DNA of 64,000 bases from Methyloversatilis sp. (GTDB lineage Bacteria > Pseudomonadota > Gammaproteobacteria > Burkholderiales > Rhodocyclaceae): assembly GCA_016791045.1 (NCBI GenBank), contig JAEUNO010000031.1, positions 124,001 through 188,000 on the forward strand, given 5' to 3'. Of the stretch, positions 37,212-46,483 are shown piece after piece; position 1 is the stretch's first letter; each line of letters starts with the position of its first letter. The translations under genes and the position numbers were made by a program. Under the pieces are notes generated by a model, which saw only the letters and a program-made list of their open reading frames with translations, was not told the DNA's origin and searched no databases.

Positions 37212-39944
37212 ATGCGGCAGCCGACAGACACGCCCGCGCGGCCGGAAAGCTGGCACGCGCTCACCGGCGCCGCGACGCTGGATTCGGTTGGCGGCGCACG
37301 CGATGCCGGACTGACGGCCGACGAGGCGGCGCGCCGACTTGCGGCCGATGGTCCCAACAGCCTGCCCGTAGCGGCCGGGCGCAGTGTTGTGCAACGCCTG
37401 CTTGCCCAGTTCGAAAACGTCCTCATTCGCGTGCTGATCGTCGCTGCCGTGGTGACGGCGCTGCTCGGGCACCTGCTTGACAGCGCGGTCATCGCCGGCG
37501 TGGTGCTCATCAATGCACTGATCGGCTTTCTGCAGGAGGGCAAGGCCGAAGCGGCGCTCGATGCCATCCGGAAGATGCTTTCGCCGCGCGCGCAGGTGCT
37601 GCGCGGCGGACGCCGGATCGATCTGCCTGCAACCGAGCTGGTCTGCGGCGACATCGTGTTTCTCGCATCCGGTGATCGTGTTCCCGCCGATCTGAGGCTG
37701 CTCGACGTGCGCAGCCTGCGCATCGACGAGTCCGCGCTGACCGGTGAGTCTGTGGCGATCGACAAGCACACCGAGGTCTGTGCGGATGACGCGGCGCTCG
37801 GCGATCGCAGGTCGATGGCTTTTTCCGGCACGCTGGTGACCTATGGCCAGGGGACGGGGGTTGTCGTCGCAACCGGCGCGCGCACCCAGATCGGCCACAT
37901 CAGCACGCTTCTCGCAGGCGTGCAGGAACTGGCCACGCCGCTGACGCGCAGGATGGCGGCCTTCAGTGCATGGCTGACCTGGACCATCCTCGGGGTTGCC
38001 GCACTCTCGTTTGGCTTCGGCATACTCGTCCATGACTATTCGGTGGCGGACATGTTTCTCGCCGCGGTCGGTCTGGCGGTGGCTGCGATTCCGGAGGGGT
38101 TGCCTGCGATCATGACCGTGACGCTGGCCATCGGCGTCCAGCGTATGGCGAAGCGTCACGCGATCATCCGGCGCCTGCCGGCGGTCGAGGCGCTGGGCTC
38201 GATCACGGTGATCTGTTCGGACAAGACCGGCACGCTGACGCGCAACGAAATGACGGTGCAGCGGGTCGTCACGGCGCGCGACACCTTCCGGGTAAGCGGC
38301 GCGGGTTACGCGCCGCAAGGCGGGTTTGCGCGCGGCGGCGGTGAATGCGAACTGATCGACTGTCCCGAACTGGTCGAGATAGGCCGCACTGCGCTGCTGT
38401 GCAATGACGCCGCGCTGAACCCGGATGGCGAGGGCAGATGGGTACTTGCAGGCGATCCGACCGAAGGTGCGCTGATCACGCTGGCACTCAAGGCTGGCCT
38501 CGATGCCCGTCGCGAAGCGGACATGCTGCCGCGCATCGACACCATTCCGTTCGAATCCGAACACCGCTTCATGGCGACCCTGCATCACGATCATCAGGGT
38601 CACGCCTTCATGCTGCTGAAGGGCGCGCCCGAGCGCGTGTTCGAACTGTGTCGCGAACAGCGCGAGGGCGGTGATGCGAAGCCGCTTCAGTTGCGCTACT
38701 GGCTCGCCAGCAGCGAGTCCGTCGCGGGCGAGGGCATGCGCCTGCTGGCGCTGGCCATCAAGCCGATGGACGCATCAGTCGGCACGCTGACGTTCGCCGA
38801 CGTCGAAACCGGCGGCTTCACTTTGCTTGCGCTGCTCGGGCTCGCCGATCCGCCGCGCGAGGAGGCGGTCGCCGCGGTCGCGCGCTGCCGCGGTGCCGGC
38901 ATCGCCGTACGCATGATCACCGGCGATCATGCCGTCACGGCCCGCGCGATCGGCGAACAGCTGGGCCTGGGTGATCCGGTGCGCTCGCTGGCCGGCCCGC
39001 AGATCGAACAGATGAATGACGAGCAGCTGCGCGCCGCGGTCGGCGGCACCGAAATATTTGCCCGTGCCAGTCCGGAACACAAGCTGCGCATCGTGCAGGC
39101 GCTGCAGGCGAATGGCGAGGTGGTGGCGATGACCGGCGACGGCGTCAACGACGCGCCTGCCCTGAAACGTGCCGATGTCGGCGTGGCCATGGGTGACAAG
39201 GGCACCGAAGCCGCCAAGGAAGCGGCCGAAATGGTGCTGGCCGACGACAATTTCGCATCGATTGCCGCCGCGGTGGAAGAGGGCCGCACGGTGTTCGACA
39301 ATATCCGCAAATCGGTCATCTTCATCCTGCCGACCGGCGGCGGCGAAGCCGGCATCCTGGTCGCGGCGATCCTGCTCGGCCTGACGCTGCCGATCACGCC
39401 GGCGCAGATATTGTGGGTGAACATGGTGACCGCCGTAACGCTGTCGCTCGCGCTGGCATTCGAAACACCGGAAGCCGACATCATGCAGCGCCCGCCGAGA
39501 AGTCCGGACGAACCGCTGCTGACCGGATTCCTGCTGTGGCGCATCGTGTTCGTGTCGCTGCTGCTGGTGACCGGCGGTCTGTTCCTGTTCCTGCGCATCC
39601 TTGATGAGGGCGGCTCGCTGGAACTGGCGCGCACGGTTGTCGTGAACACGCTGGTGTTCGGAGAAATCGTCTATCTGTTCAATGTGCGCCACCTCACTGC
39701 AAGTTCGCTGACCTTCGAGGGGATCACCGGCAACCGCTATGTGCTGCTCGCGATTCTCGTGCTGCTGGTGCTGCAGGGACTTTTCAACTATCTGCCGGCA
39801 GCGCAGATGCTGTTTGGCACGGCGCCGCCGCAGATGTCCGACTGGTGGCCGATTATGGTGTTCGGCGCACTGCTGATGGCCATCATCGAACTGGAGAAGC
39901 TGGCGGTCCGCTCGTGGGCACGCCGCGGGCGGCAGAGCGGCTGA
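37212..39944 (+). CDS. P2-type cation-transporting ATPase
   Basis: A 910-aa P-type ATPase of the Ca2+/Na+ (PMA1/SERCA-like) group. Order of features: N-terminal cation-ATPase domain (about 20-85), TM pairs M1-M2, actuator domain with DESALTGESVA, M3-M4 with AAIPEGLPA (cation-site motif of P2 ATPases), phosphorylation site SDKTGTLTRNEM (Asp337), nucleotide domain (KGAPERVFE), hinge MTGDGVNDAPALKRADVGVA, then six C-terminal TM helices. Ion specificity is not certain; PEGLPA fits Ca2+ or Na+ export. AAGGAG lies about 8 bases before ATG 37212. The Na/Pi transporter follows after 4 bases, so it is probably an operon. Confidence 0.94.
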   Translation: MRQPTDTPARPESWHALTGAATLDSVGGARDAGLTADEAARRLAADGPNSLPVAAGRSVVQRLLAQFENVLIRVLIVAAVVTALLGHLLDSAVIAGVVLINALIGFLQEGKAEAALDAIRKMLSPRAQVLRGGRRIDLPATELVCGDIVFLASGDRVPADLRLLDVRSLRIDESALTGESVAIDKHTEVCADDAALGDRRSMAFSGTLVTYGQGTGVVVATGARTQIGHISTLLAGVQELATPLTRRMAAFSAWLTWTILGVAALSFGFGILVHDYSVADMFLAAVGLAVAAIPEGLPAIMTVTLAIGVQRMAKRHAIIRRLPAVEALGSITVICSDKTGTLTRNEMTVQRVVTARDTFRVSGAGYAPQGGFARGGGECELIDCPELVEIGRTALLCNDAALNPDGEGRWVLAGDPTEGALITLALKAGLDARREADMLPRIDTIPFESEHRFMATLHHDHQGHAFMLLKGAPERVFELCREQREGGDAKPLQLRYWLASSESVAGEGMRLLALAIKPMDASVGTLTFADVETGGFTLLALLGLADPPREEAVAAVARCRGAGIAVRMITGDHAVTARAIGEQLGLGDPVRSLAGPQIEQMNDEQLRAAVGGTEIFARASPEHKLRIVQALQANGEVVAMTGDGVNDAPALKRADVGVAMGDKGTEAAKEAAEMVLADDNFASIAAAVEEGRTVFDNIRKSVIFILPTGGGEAGILVAAILLGLTLPITPAQILWVNMVTAVTLSLALAFETPEADIMQRPPRSPDEPLLTGFLLWRIVFVSLLLVTGGLFLFLRILDEGGSLELARTVVVNTLVFGEIVYLFNVRHLTASSLTFEGITGNRYVLLAILVLLVLQGLFNYLPAAQMLFGTAPPQMSDWWPIMVFGALLMAIIELEKLAVRSWARRGRQSG

Positions 39945-39948
39945 TCTC

Positions 39949-41589
39949 ATGGAGTCGCTCTTCCACCTTCTTGGCGGTCTCGGCCTGTTCCTGCTCGGCA
40001 TGGGGTTCATGACCGACGGACTCAAACTGGCTGCCGGCCCGGCGCTGGAGCGCATTCTGTCCGAATGGACGCGCACCCGGCTGCGCGCGCTGCTGTCCGG
40101 TGTGCTGGTGACCGGTCTGGTGCAGTCGTCGAGTGCGGTGACGGTCGCCACCATCGGCTTCGTCAATGCAGGTCTGCTGACACTCGGTCAGTCCATGTGG
40201 GTGATCTTCGGCAGCAATGTCGGCACCACGATGACCGGCTGGCTGGTGGCGCTGGTCGGCTTCAAGATGCCGATCGAGCTGTTCGCGTTGCCGTTGATCG
40301 GTGTCGGCATGCTGCTGCGTCTGACCGGCGAAGGGTCGCGTCGCGGGGCGGTCGGCATGACGATCGCCGGCTTCGGTGCGCTGTTTCTGGGCATCGATGT
40401 GCTGCGGCAGGCATTCGGAGGGATCGGGAGCGCTGTCAGTTTCGACGCCTGGGCGGCGGGCGGAGCCGGCGGAGTGCTGTCCGCCGTACTCGTCGGGATT
40501 GTATTGACCACGCTCATGCAGTCATCGAGTGCCGCGATGGCCGTCGTGCTGACGGCCGTGGCGGGGGGCATGGTGCCCTTGTCGGTGGCCGCCGCCGGCG
40601 TTATAGGCGTGAACCTCGGTACCACCGTCACGGCGATCATCGCTGCAGTGGGCGCGACACCGAATGCCCGACGCACGGCTGCGGCGCACGTGGCGTTCAA
40701 TCTGATCACCGCGCTCGTTGCCCTGCTGTGTCTTCCGGTCTTGCTTGCGCTGGTCGCATGGATGACGGACGTACTGGAACTCGAGCCGACGGCGACCACC
40801 GTTCTCGCGACGTTCCACACCACGTTCAATGTGCTCGGCGTGCTGCTGATGTGGCCCCTGTCCATGCGGCTGGAGCGGGCCCTGTCGGCGCGCTTCGTTA
40901 CTCCCGACGAAGACGCCGGACGTCCGCAGCACCTCGACGCGAACGTGCTTTCGGTACCGACGCTGGCGCTGGATGCGCTGGCGCTGGAGGCGCGCCGGGT
41001 CGGCGCGATGGCCAGGGGAATGGTGCTGTCGGCGCTGGATGGCGCAGCGCCCGCATCGCTCGCACACCAGCGCGAGGCGTTCGACCGACTCACGCGGGCG
41101 GTCGCAGGATTCGTTGTCAGCATCCACCGCAGCACGATGAGTGCAGCCAGCGGCGAGCGCCTGCCGCGCGTCCTGCGCGAGTTGCGGTACTACGAAACGG
41201 TCGCCCGCATGGCATCCGTGATGGCTGAACCGGTTCCTTCGGGACCGCTTCCGGACGACGTGGTGAGCTGCGAGACGCGATTTCGCACGCAGGTTCGCGA
41301 TTGGCTCGCGTTGGTGCTGCCAGCCGGGGATGCGGTAGGTCTGCCCGCTGCCGCAGTGCTGCCCGATGCGCTGGTGACCGGGTATGCCGCCCTGAAGGAC
41401 GCGATTCTGCGTGCCGCCGCGGCCGACGCGCTGGATATCGCGCGCATGGATGCGCTGCTGGAGCGGGCGCGCGCGATGCGTCTTGCTGCGGAGCAGGCCG
41501 GGAAGGCGCTGCAACTGCTGCACCGGATCGAAATGAATGACGATGCGATGAGTCCGGATGAAAGCCGGATGCATCTGATTGCAGAGTGA
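39949..41589 (+). CDS. Na/Pi cotransporter family protein with PhoU-like tail
   Basis: A 546-aa SLC34/NptA-type sodium-phosphate symporter homologue. The two inverted repeats each carry the family QSSSA motif (LVQSSSAVTVATIGFV and LMQSSSAAMAVVLTAVA), with GSNVGTT and GVNLGTT next to them. About eight to nine TM segments end near residue 310; residues 330-546 are a PhoU-like helical cytoplasmic domain. In bacteria, members transport or modulate phosphate or related anions. It follows the P-type ATPase by 4 bases and precedes the Kef-type antiporter by 105. Confidence 0.9.
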   Translation: MESLFHLLGGLGLFLLGMGFMTDGLKLAAGPALERILSEWTRTRLRALLSGVLVTGLVQSSSAVTVATIGFVNAGLLTLGQSMWVIFGSNVGTTMTGWLVALVGFKMPIELFALPLIGVGMLLRLTGEGSRRGAVGMTIAGFGALFLGIDVLRQAFGGIGSAVSFDAWAAGGAGGVLSAVLVGIVLTTLMQSSSAAMAVVLTAVAGGMVPLSVAAAGVIGVNLGTTVTAIIAAVGATPNARRTAAAHVAFNLITALVALLCLPVLLALVAWMTDVLELEPTATTVLATFHTTFNVLGVLLMWPLSMRLERALSARFVTPDEDAGRPQHLDANVLSVPTLALDALALEARRVGAMARGMVLSALDGAAPASLAHQREAFDRLTRAVAGFVVSIHRSTMSAASGERLPRVLRELRYYETVARMASVMAEPVPSGPLPDDVVSCETRFRTQVRDWLALVLPAGDAVGLPAAAVLPDALVTGYAALKDAILRAAAADALDIARMDALLERARAMRLAAEQAGKALQLLHRIEMNDDAMSPDESRMHLIAE

Positions 41590-41694
41590 GGCCGTATGCA
41601 CGCGGCGTCGCGGCAGGGCGACGACGTCCGCCGGCGATCACCTGTGCCGGATGTGGAATCGACATGGCGGCGAGGATAGGGAGAAGAGCGCTTC

Positions 41695-43365
41695 ATGGTG
41701 ACTGAAGGCATGCAGACCGGGGTGTTTTCCGAAATGGCGCTGCTGCTCGGCCTGACCACGGCCGCCGGTGCGCTGGCCGTGCGGCTGCGCCAGCCGGTGC
41801 TGATCGCCTACATCGTGGTCGGCATACTGGCCGGTCCGGCGGCATTCGGTTTCGTACAGGCGCATGACCAGATCGACCTGCTGGCGCAGATCGGCGTCGC
41901 GGTGCTGCTATTCGTGGTCGGACTCAAGCTGGATCTTTCGCATGTCCGGCGCATCGGACCCGTTGCGCTGGCAACCGGTCTGGGCCAGCTGTGCTTCACG
42001 ATACTGTTCGGTTTCATCCTGGTGCTGCTGCTCGGCCGGGGCGCGATGGAAGCGCTTTATGTCGCGGTTGCGCTGACCTTCTCCAGCACCATCATCATCG
42101 TCAAGCTGCTGTCCGACAAACGTGAACTCGATTCGCTGCACGGACGCATCGCGGTCGGTTTCCTGATCGTGCAGGACATTGCCGTCGTGCTGGCCATGAT
42201 GGCCATGAGTGCGCTGCGCGGCGCGGGCGATGCCGGCGCCACCGAGGTCGTTCTGTCGCTGCTCGCGCGGGTGTCGGGCGCCGCGCTGCTCATCTTCTTG
42301 CTGATGCGCTACATCCTGCCGCCGCTGGTGCGCACCATGGCCCGCTCGCAGGAACTGCTGCTGCTGTTTGCAATTGCCTGGGGAACCGGCCTTGCCGCAC
42401 TGGGCGAGTGGGCCGGCTTCTCGAAAGAGGCAGGCGCCTTCGTGGCGGGTTTTTCGCTGGCATCGACCCCTTACCGTGAAGCCATGAGCGCCCGCCTGAC
42501 CGGCGTGCGCGACTTCCTGCTGCTGTTCTTCTTCATCGATCTCGGCGCCCGGCTCGATCTGTCGACATTGGGCGATGAAGTCGTGCCGGCGATCGTGCTC
42601 AGCGCCTTCGTACTGATCGGCAACCCGCTGATCGTGATGGCCATCATGGGGTATATGGGTTATCGCAAGCGCACCGGCTTCCTCGCCGGTCTGACCGTCG
42701 CGCAGATCAGCGAATTTTCCATCGTGTTTGTTGCCATGGGCATCACGCTGGGTCACGTCGGCCGCGAGGCGCTGGGGCTGACGACGCTGGTCGGACTGGT
42801 TACCATCGCGCTGTCCACCTACATGATCATCCACGCACAGACGCTGTTCGAAAGGCTGTCGCCCTGGCTGTCGATGTTCGAGCGCACGAATCCGTTTCGC
42901 GAGCCGACGATCGAAAGCGGAGTCGAGCGCTCCGACGTGACGGATGTGATGGTGTTCGGGCTCGGGCGTTACGGCGAACGGCTTGCGCTGCAACTTTCCG
43001 ACGCCGGATTGACCGTGCGGGGCATCGACTTCGATCCGGAAGTGGTGCTTGATCTGCGCGCGCGCGGAGTAATCGTGGATTTCGGCGATGCGCAGGACCC
43101 GCATTTCCTCGACAGCCTGCCGCTCGATACCGTGCAATGGGCCATTAGCACCCTGCCTGACTTCGAGTCGAACCGTGCGTGGCTGGCTGCGCTGAGGGCG
43201 CGCAGCTTTGCCGGCGAGGTGGCGATCGTGGCCCGTGATGATGTGCAGGGAGAACGGCTCAAGCGAGCGGGCGCACCGATCGTGCTGTATCCGTTCCGCA
43301 ACGCGGTGGATTACGTTGCGGAACACCTGTCCGATTTGATACGCAAGAAGGGGGGAGCGACATGA
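41695..43365 (+). CDS. Kef-type cation:proton antiporter with TrkA-N domain
   Basis: A 556-aa CPA2-family antiporter. The membrane part (residues 1-390, about 12 TM) has the family pattern LIAYIVVGILAGP at TM2 and a probable ion site in SKEAGAFVAGFSLAS. The C-terminal RCK/TrkA-N domain binds a dinucleotide (VMVFGLGRYGERLALQL) and continues to about residue 550. It resembles YbaL/KefB, K+ efflux systems gated by NAD(H) or glutathione adducts. It overlaps the universal stress gene by 4 bases, so transport and stress sensing are co-expressed. Confidence 0.92.
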   Translation: MVTEGMQTGVFSEMALLLGLTTAAGALAVRLRQPVLIAYIVVGILAGPAAFGFVQAHDQIDLLAQIGVAVLLFVVGLKLDLSHVRRIGPVALATGLGQLCFTILFGFILVLLLGRGAMEALYVAVALTFSSTIIIVKLLSDKRELDSLHGRIAVGFLIVQDIAVVLAMMAMSALRGAGDAGATEVVLSLLARVSGAALLIFLLMRYILPPLVRTMARSQELLLLFAIAWGTGLAALGEWAGFSKEAGAFVAGFSLASTPYREAMSARLTGVRDFLLLFFFIDLGARLDLSTLGDEVVPAIVLSAFVLIGNPLIVMAIMGYMGYRKRTGFLAGLTVAQISEFSIVFVAMGITLGHVGREALGLTTLVGLVTIALSTYMIIHAQTLFERLSPWLSMFERTNPFREPTIESGVERSDVTDVMVFGLGRYGERLALQLSDAGLTVRGIDFDPEVVLDLRARGVIVDFGDAQDPHFLDSLPLDTVQWAISTLPDFESNRAWLAALRARSFAGEVAIVARDDVQGERLKRAGAPIVLYPFRNAVDYVAEHLSDLIRKKGGAT

Positions 43366-44258
43366 AGCCAATCCGGAACATTCTCGCGGCGACCGATCTG
43401 TCGGCGCCGGCCCGCGAGGCGCTTGCACGTGCATTCCAGCTTGCTGCCGAAACGGATGCGCAGCTGACGCTGATGCATGCCGTGAACAGTGGAGTGATGG
43501 CGGCTCTGCATGAACTGCTCGGCACCCGCGCACCGGGAATCGAGCAGCGCATCGTCGATGATGCCGGCAAAACGCTGCGTGACCTGGCCGACGAACTGGG
43601 GCAGACGCATGGGGTGTCCGCTGCCGTGCGGGTGGTGACCGGTGCGGTGGTGCACGAGATCGTTGGCCTGGTCGATGAACTCGATGCCGATCTGCTCGTC
43701 CTGGGCGCGCGCGGTGAGGATTTCATGCGCCACCTGATGCTGGGCTCGACGGCCGAGCGCATGCTCGGGGTGATGAAGAGGCCGGTGCTGGTGGTACGCC
43801 AACCGCCTCGTGAAGCGTACCGCCGCGTGCTCGTGCCGGTTGATTTCTCGATGGCATCCGGAGCGTCGCTGCAGGCTGTGCGTGCGCTCGCTCCGCACGC
43901 CGAAATCATTCTGCTGCATGCCTTCGAACTGCCGTTCGAAGGCAAGCTGCGCTACGCAGGCATCGACGATGCGTCGATCCATGCACTCCGGATCGCCGAG
44001 CGCAGCGCTGCTTTCCAGCACATCGAAGCGCTTCGGGCAAGCGCCGGAATGGCCGACCAGTCCCGCATCATCGTTCGCCACGGTGATGCGTGTTCTCTGA
44101 TCGGGGAGGTGCAGCAGCAGGAGCGCTGCGATCTGATCGCGCTCGGCAAGCACGGTCGCAACCGCATCAAGGAAATGCTGCTCGGCAGCGTGACCCGACA
44201 TGTCCTGTCGGAGTCCGACTGCGACGTGCTGGTCGTCGGTGATTCGATCGGTGAGTGA
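43362..44258 (+). CDS. Tandem-domain universal stress protein
   Basis: A 298-aa protein with two UspA domains (about 1-145 and 150-298). Each domain has the DLSAPAREAL or DFSMASGASL start after the first strand. The ATP-binding glycine motif is present in both: LGARGEDFMRHLMLGSTAER and LGKHGRNRIKEMLLGSVTRH (GxxGx9GS). It is coupled to the antiporter gene (ATGA overlap), which suggests that it regulates or accompanies the transporter under stress. It is convergent with the exopolysaccharide locus. Confidence 0.92.
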   Translation: MKPIRNILAATDLSAPAREALARAFQLAAETDAQLTLMHAVNSGVMAALHELLGTRAPGIEQRIVDDAGKTLRDLADELGQTHGVSAAVRVVTGAVVHEIVGLVDELDADLLVLGARGEDFMRHLMLGSTAERMLGVMKRPVLVVRQPPREAYRRVLVPVDFSMASGASLQAVRALAPHAEIILLHAFELPFEGKLRYAGIDDASIHALRIAERSAAFQHIEALRASAGMADQSRIIVRHGDACSLIGEVQQQERCDLIALGKHGRNRIKEMLLGSVTRHVLSESDCDVLVVGDSIGE

Positions 44259-44325
44259 GCGTCAATCGACGCCGGGCGAGGCGGTGGCCCACTGACGAAA
44301 GCGCGCTGCCGTCCTTGCGATCAAG

Positions 44326-44347
44326 AAAAACGCGCGAACGTCGCGTT
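44326..44347 (-). terminator. Rho-independent terminator of the Pga-like operon
   Basis: On the minus strand AACGCG-acgttcg-CGCGTT (complement of 44329-44347) runs into a five-U tract (complement of A5 at 44326-44330, which overlaps the stem). It begins 20 bases past the stop of the PgaA-like gene. Confidence 0.7.
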
Positions 44348-44366
44348 CCGATCGGTCCAGGGCAGG

Positions 44367-46445
44367 TCAGAACCACGCATTCAGCGTGACGCTGCCGAAA
44401 CGGCGCCAGTAGCCGCTGCCGCCGCCCGGCGATCCGGCCTCGCTGTCGGACATGCCGGCGGCTGCGCGCAGCTGCCAGCCGGGCCCGAGGTCGTAGGCGA
44501 CCCAGCCTTCGAGCAGATAGTTGCGGCCGGACGCGCCGTTGCCGTCGCCATCGGTCTCGTCGTAGCGACCGAATGCAGCCTTGGCGTAATAGCTCCACGG
44601 GCGCACGTCGTCGTAGATCGACACGAAGGCCCGGTACTCGAGATAGCGGTCCGGGTTGTAGTAGCCGCGATTGGCGCGGCTGACGTTCCACGGCCGGCTG
44701 TTCTCGAAACGATTGCCCTCGATGCCCAGCCGGATCTGCGGGCGCGTCCACAGCGCATAGTCGCCACGCCAGGCGATGCGGTTGCGCTGGTTGTCGTCGT
44801 CGAACTCGAGCCGCGCGACGCTGCCGGCGAAGCTCCAGCGCGGCGTCGGCGTATAGGTCGCACCGATCGACACGTCGCGGAAATTCACTTCGTTGCGCAG
44901 CGCACTGATGGTATCGATGATGCCGCTGCCGGTTTCCGCGTCGATGCGCCACAGATCAGCGGGGACGTAGCGCAGGCGCGCACGCCACAGCGTGCTCTGC
45001 CAGCCGTCGTAATCGCGTCGGCCGAGCGTGAAGCTGGGCCACAGCGTGCCGCGGCTGCCGCGCACCTCGCCCAGACGCAATCCGTAGGTCGCGCTGATTT
45101 CGCTGCCGCTGACCGTGCGGCGCGGCGATCGTGTTCCGGTTTCGTAGCCGCTGATCTGTGGCAGACGCACGCCGACCTCGAAAAAATCGGTCGGCGAACG
45201 TCGCCAGCCGGCCAGCGCGAAGGGCGTGACGATACGCAACCGGTCGGCGTCGTCCGACCAGTCGATGCCGGCCGAGGCGTAGTGCTGCGTATCCCGCCGG
45301 ATGCGGTAATCGCGCAGCCACAGCGCGCCGTCGTCGTCGATGTCGGCCAGCAGCGGCATGGCCTCGTCGGCGTATCCGGCCCAGTACAGTGCGCGCGCTT
45401 TCGCGACCTTCAGGCCGGGATCTGCAGACGCATCCAGGCGGTCGAACTCGCTGATCGCGGCGCGATGCCGCCCGGCAAAGTTCTCCGCCTGCGCCAGACC
45501 GAGCTGTGCATCGGCGTCGTCCGGATCGGTCTGCAGCAGGGTGGCGTAGATCGCCCGCGCACCGGCCGGGTCGTCCGACCACAGCAGCGCGCGCGCCAGG
45601 CCGCGTTGCGCCGTGCGGTCGTCCGGCTGGTCGGCGAGCAGCTTGCGCCACGCCTCGGCCGAACAGGGGTGACGGTCCAGCGCGGCGCAGGCCTGCGCAA
45701 GGCCGCGCCAGGTTTCAGGCAAGCCGATTCCTTCGGCGTGCGCGTCCGAGAACAGCGTACGGGCACCCGCGGCATCGCCTGACCACAAGGTCTGCCAGGC
45801 CAGCGGCAGCAACCAGTCGGTGCGTCGCTCGGGCGCGAGTTGAAGCGCTTGCCGCCAGGCGAGCGCCGACTCGGCGTTGCGGTCGGCATAGCCCAGCACG
45901 CGTGCCACCTCGGCCGTGCGTGCCGCATCCGCGCGGTCCACCCGGGCCAGCTGTGCGTAGGTGTCGAGTGCGCCGTTGTAGTCCTGCGCCGCGGTGCGCG
46001 AACGTGCCAGGCCGAGCAGGGATTCGATCAGGCCGCGCCGGCTGTCGCTGACCGAGGCTGCATCGGACCAGCCATTCATCCGCTGCTGGAACAGCGCCGC
46101 AGCGCGTTCGAAGCGACCCGCCCAGAGCGACTGCCAGGCGAGTGAAGGGAGGATGTCGGCCTGTCGGGCGGGTGCCACGCGCAGGGCGCGTTCATACAGG
46201 TCGGCGGCGGCCTCGTTCCGGTCGGCAAATCCTTCGACCCGCGCGGCTTCGATCAGCAGGTCGGTATCGTCCGGAAACTGCTGCACCAGACCGCGGTAGA
46301 GCTCGATCGCCGGTGCGTACTCTCGCGCGTCGACCAGCCTGCGCGCTTCCTCTCGCTGCGGGTGAGCGGCGAAAGCGGGCTTCAATGCGGGCAGCGAAAG
46401 CATCAGCGTCAGGGCGAGCGTCAGGGCAGGCAGTGCGCGCGTCAT
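44367..46445 (-). CDS. PgaA-like TPR/beta-barrel exopolysaccharide export protein
   Basis: A 692-aa exported protein (signal peptide ALPALTLALTLMLSLPALKP). Residues about 25-350 are TPR repeats (for example AREYAPAIELYRGLVQQFPD, then DPAGARAIYATLLQTDPDD). Residues about 370-692 are alternating beta strands ending in FGSVTLNAWF, the C-terminal Phe expected of an outer-membrane barrel. This architecture is that of PgaA, the PNAG exporter (807 aa in E. coli), here shorter. It is the last gene of the unit, 38 bases after the PgaC-like gene. The start is ATG 46445; an upstream TTG at 46478 is less likely. The exported polymer is inferred, not shown. Confidence 0.82.
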   Translation of the reverse strand: MTRALPALTLALTLMLSLPALKPAFAAHPQREEARRLVDAREYAPAIELYRGLVQQFPDDTDLLIEAARVEGFADRNEAAADLYERALRVAPARQADILPSLAWQSLWAGRFERAAALFQQRMNGWSDAASVSDSRRGLIESLLGLARSRTAAQDYNGALDTYAQLARVDRADAARTAEVARVLGYADRNAESALAWRQALQLAPERRTDWLLPLAWQTLWSGDAAGARTLFSDAHAEGIGLPETWRGLAQACAALDRHPCSAEAWRKLLADQPDDRTAQRGLARALLWSDDPAGARAIYATLLQTDPDDADAQLGLAQAENFAGRHRAAISEFDRLDASADPGLKVAKARALYWAGYADEAMPLLADIDDDGALWLRDYRIRRDTQHYASAGIDWSDDADRLRIVTPFALAGWRRSPTDFFEVGVRLPQISGYETGTRSPRRTVSGSEISATYGLRLGEVRGSRGTLWPSFTLGRRDYDGWQSTLWRARLRYVPADLWRIDAETGSGIIDTISALRNEVNFRDVSIGATYTPTPRWSFAGSVARLEFDDDNQRNRIAWRGDYALWTRPQIRLGIEGNRFENSRPWNVSRANRGYYNPDRYLEYRAFVSIYDDVRPWSYYAKAAFGRYDETDGDGNGASGRNYLLEGWVAYDLGPGWQLRAAAGMSDSEAGSPGGGSGYWRRFGSVTLNAWF

Positions 46446-46483
46446 GGAACGGGATGTTGCGGGCAAGTCGTATAACAAAAGTA

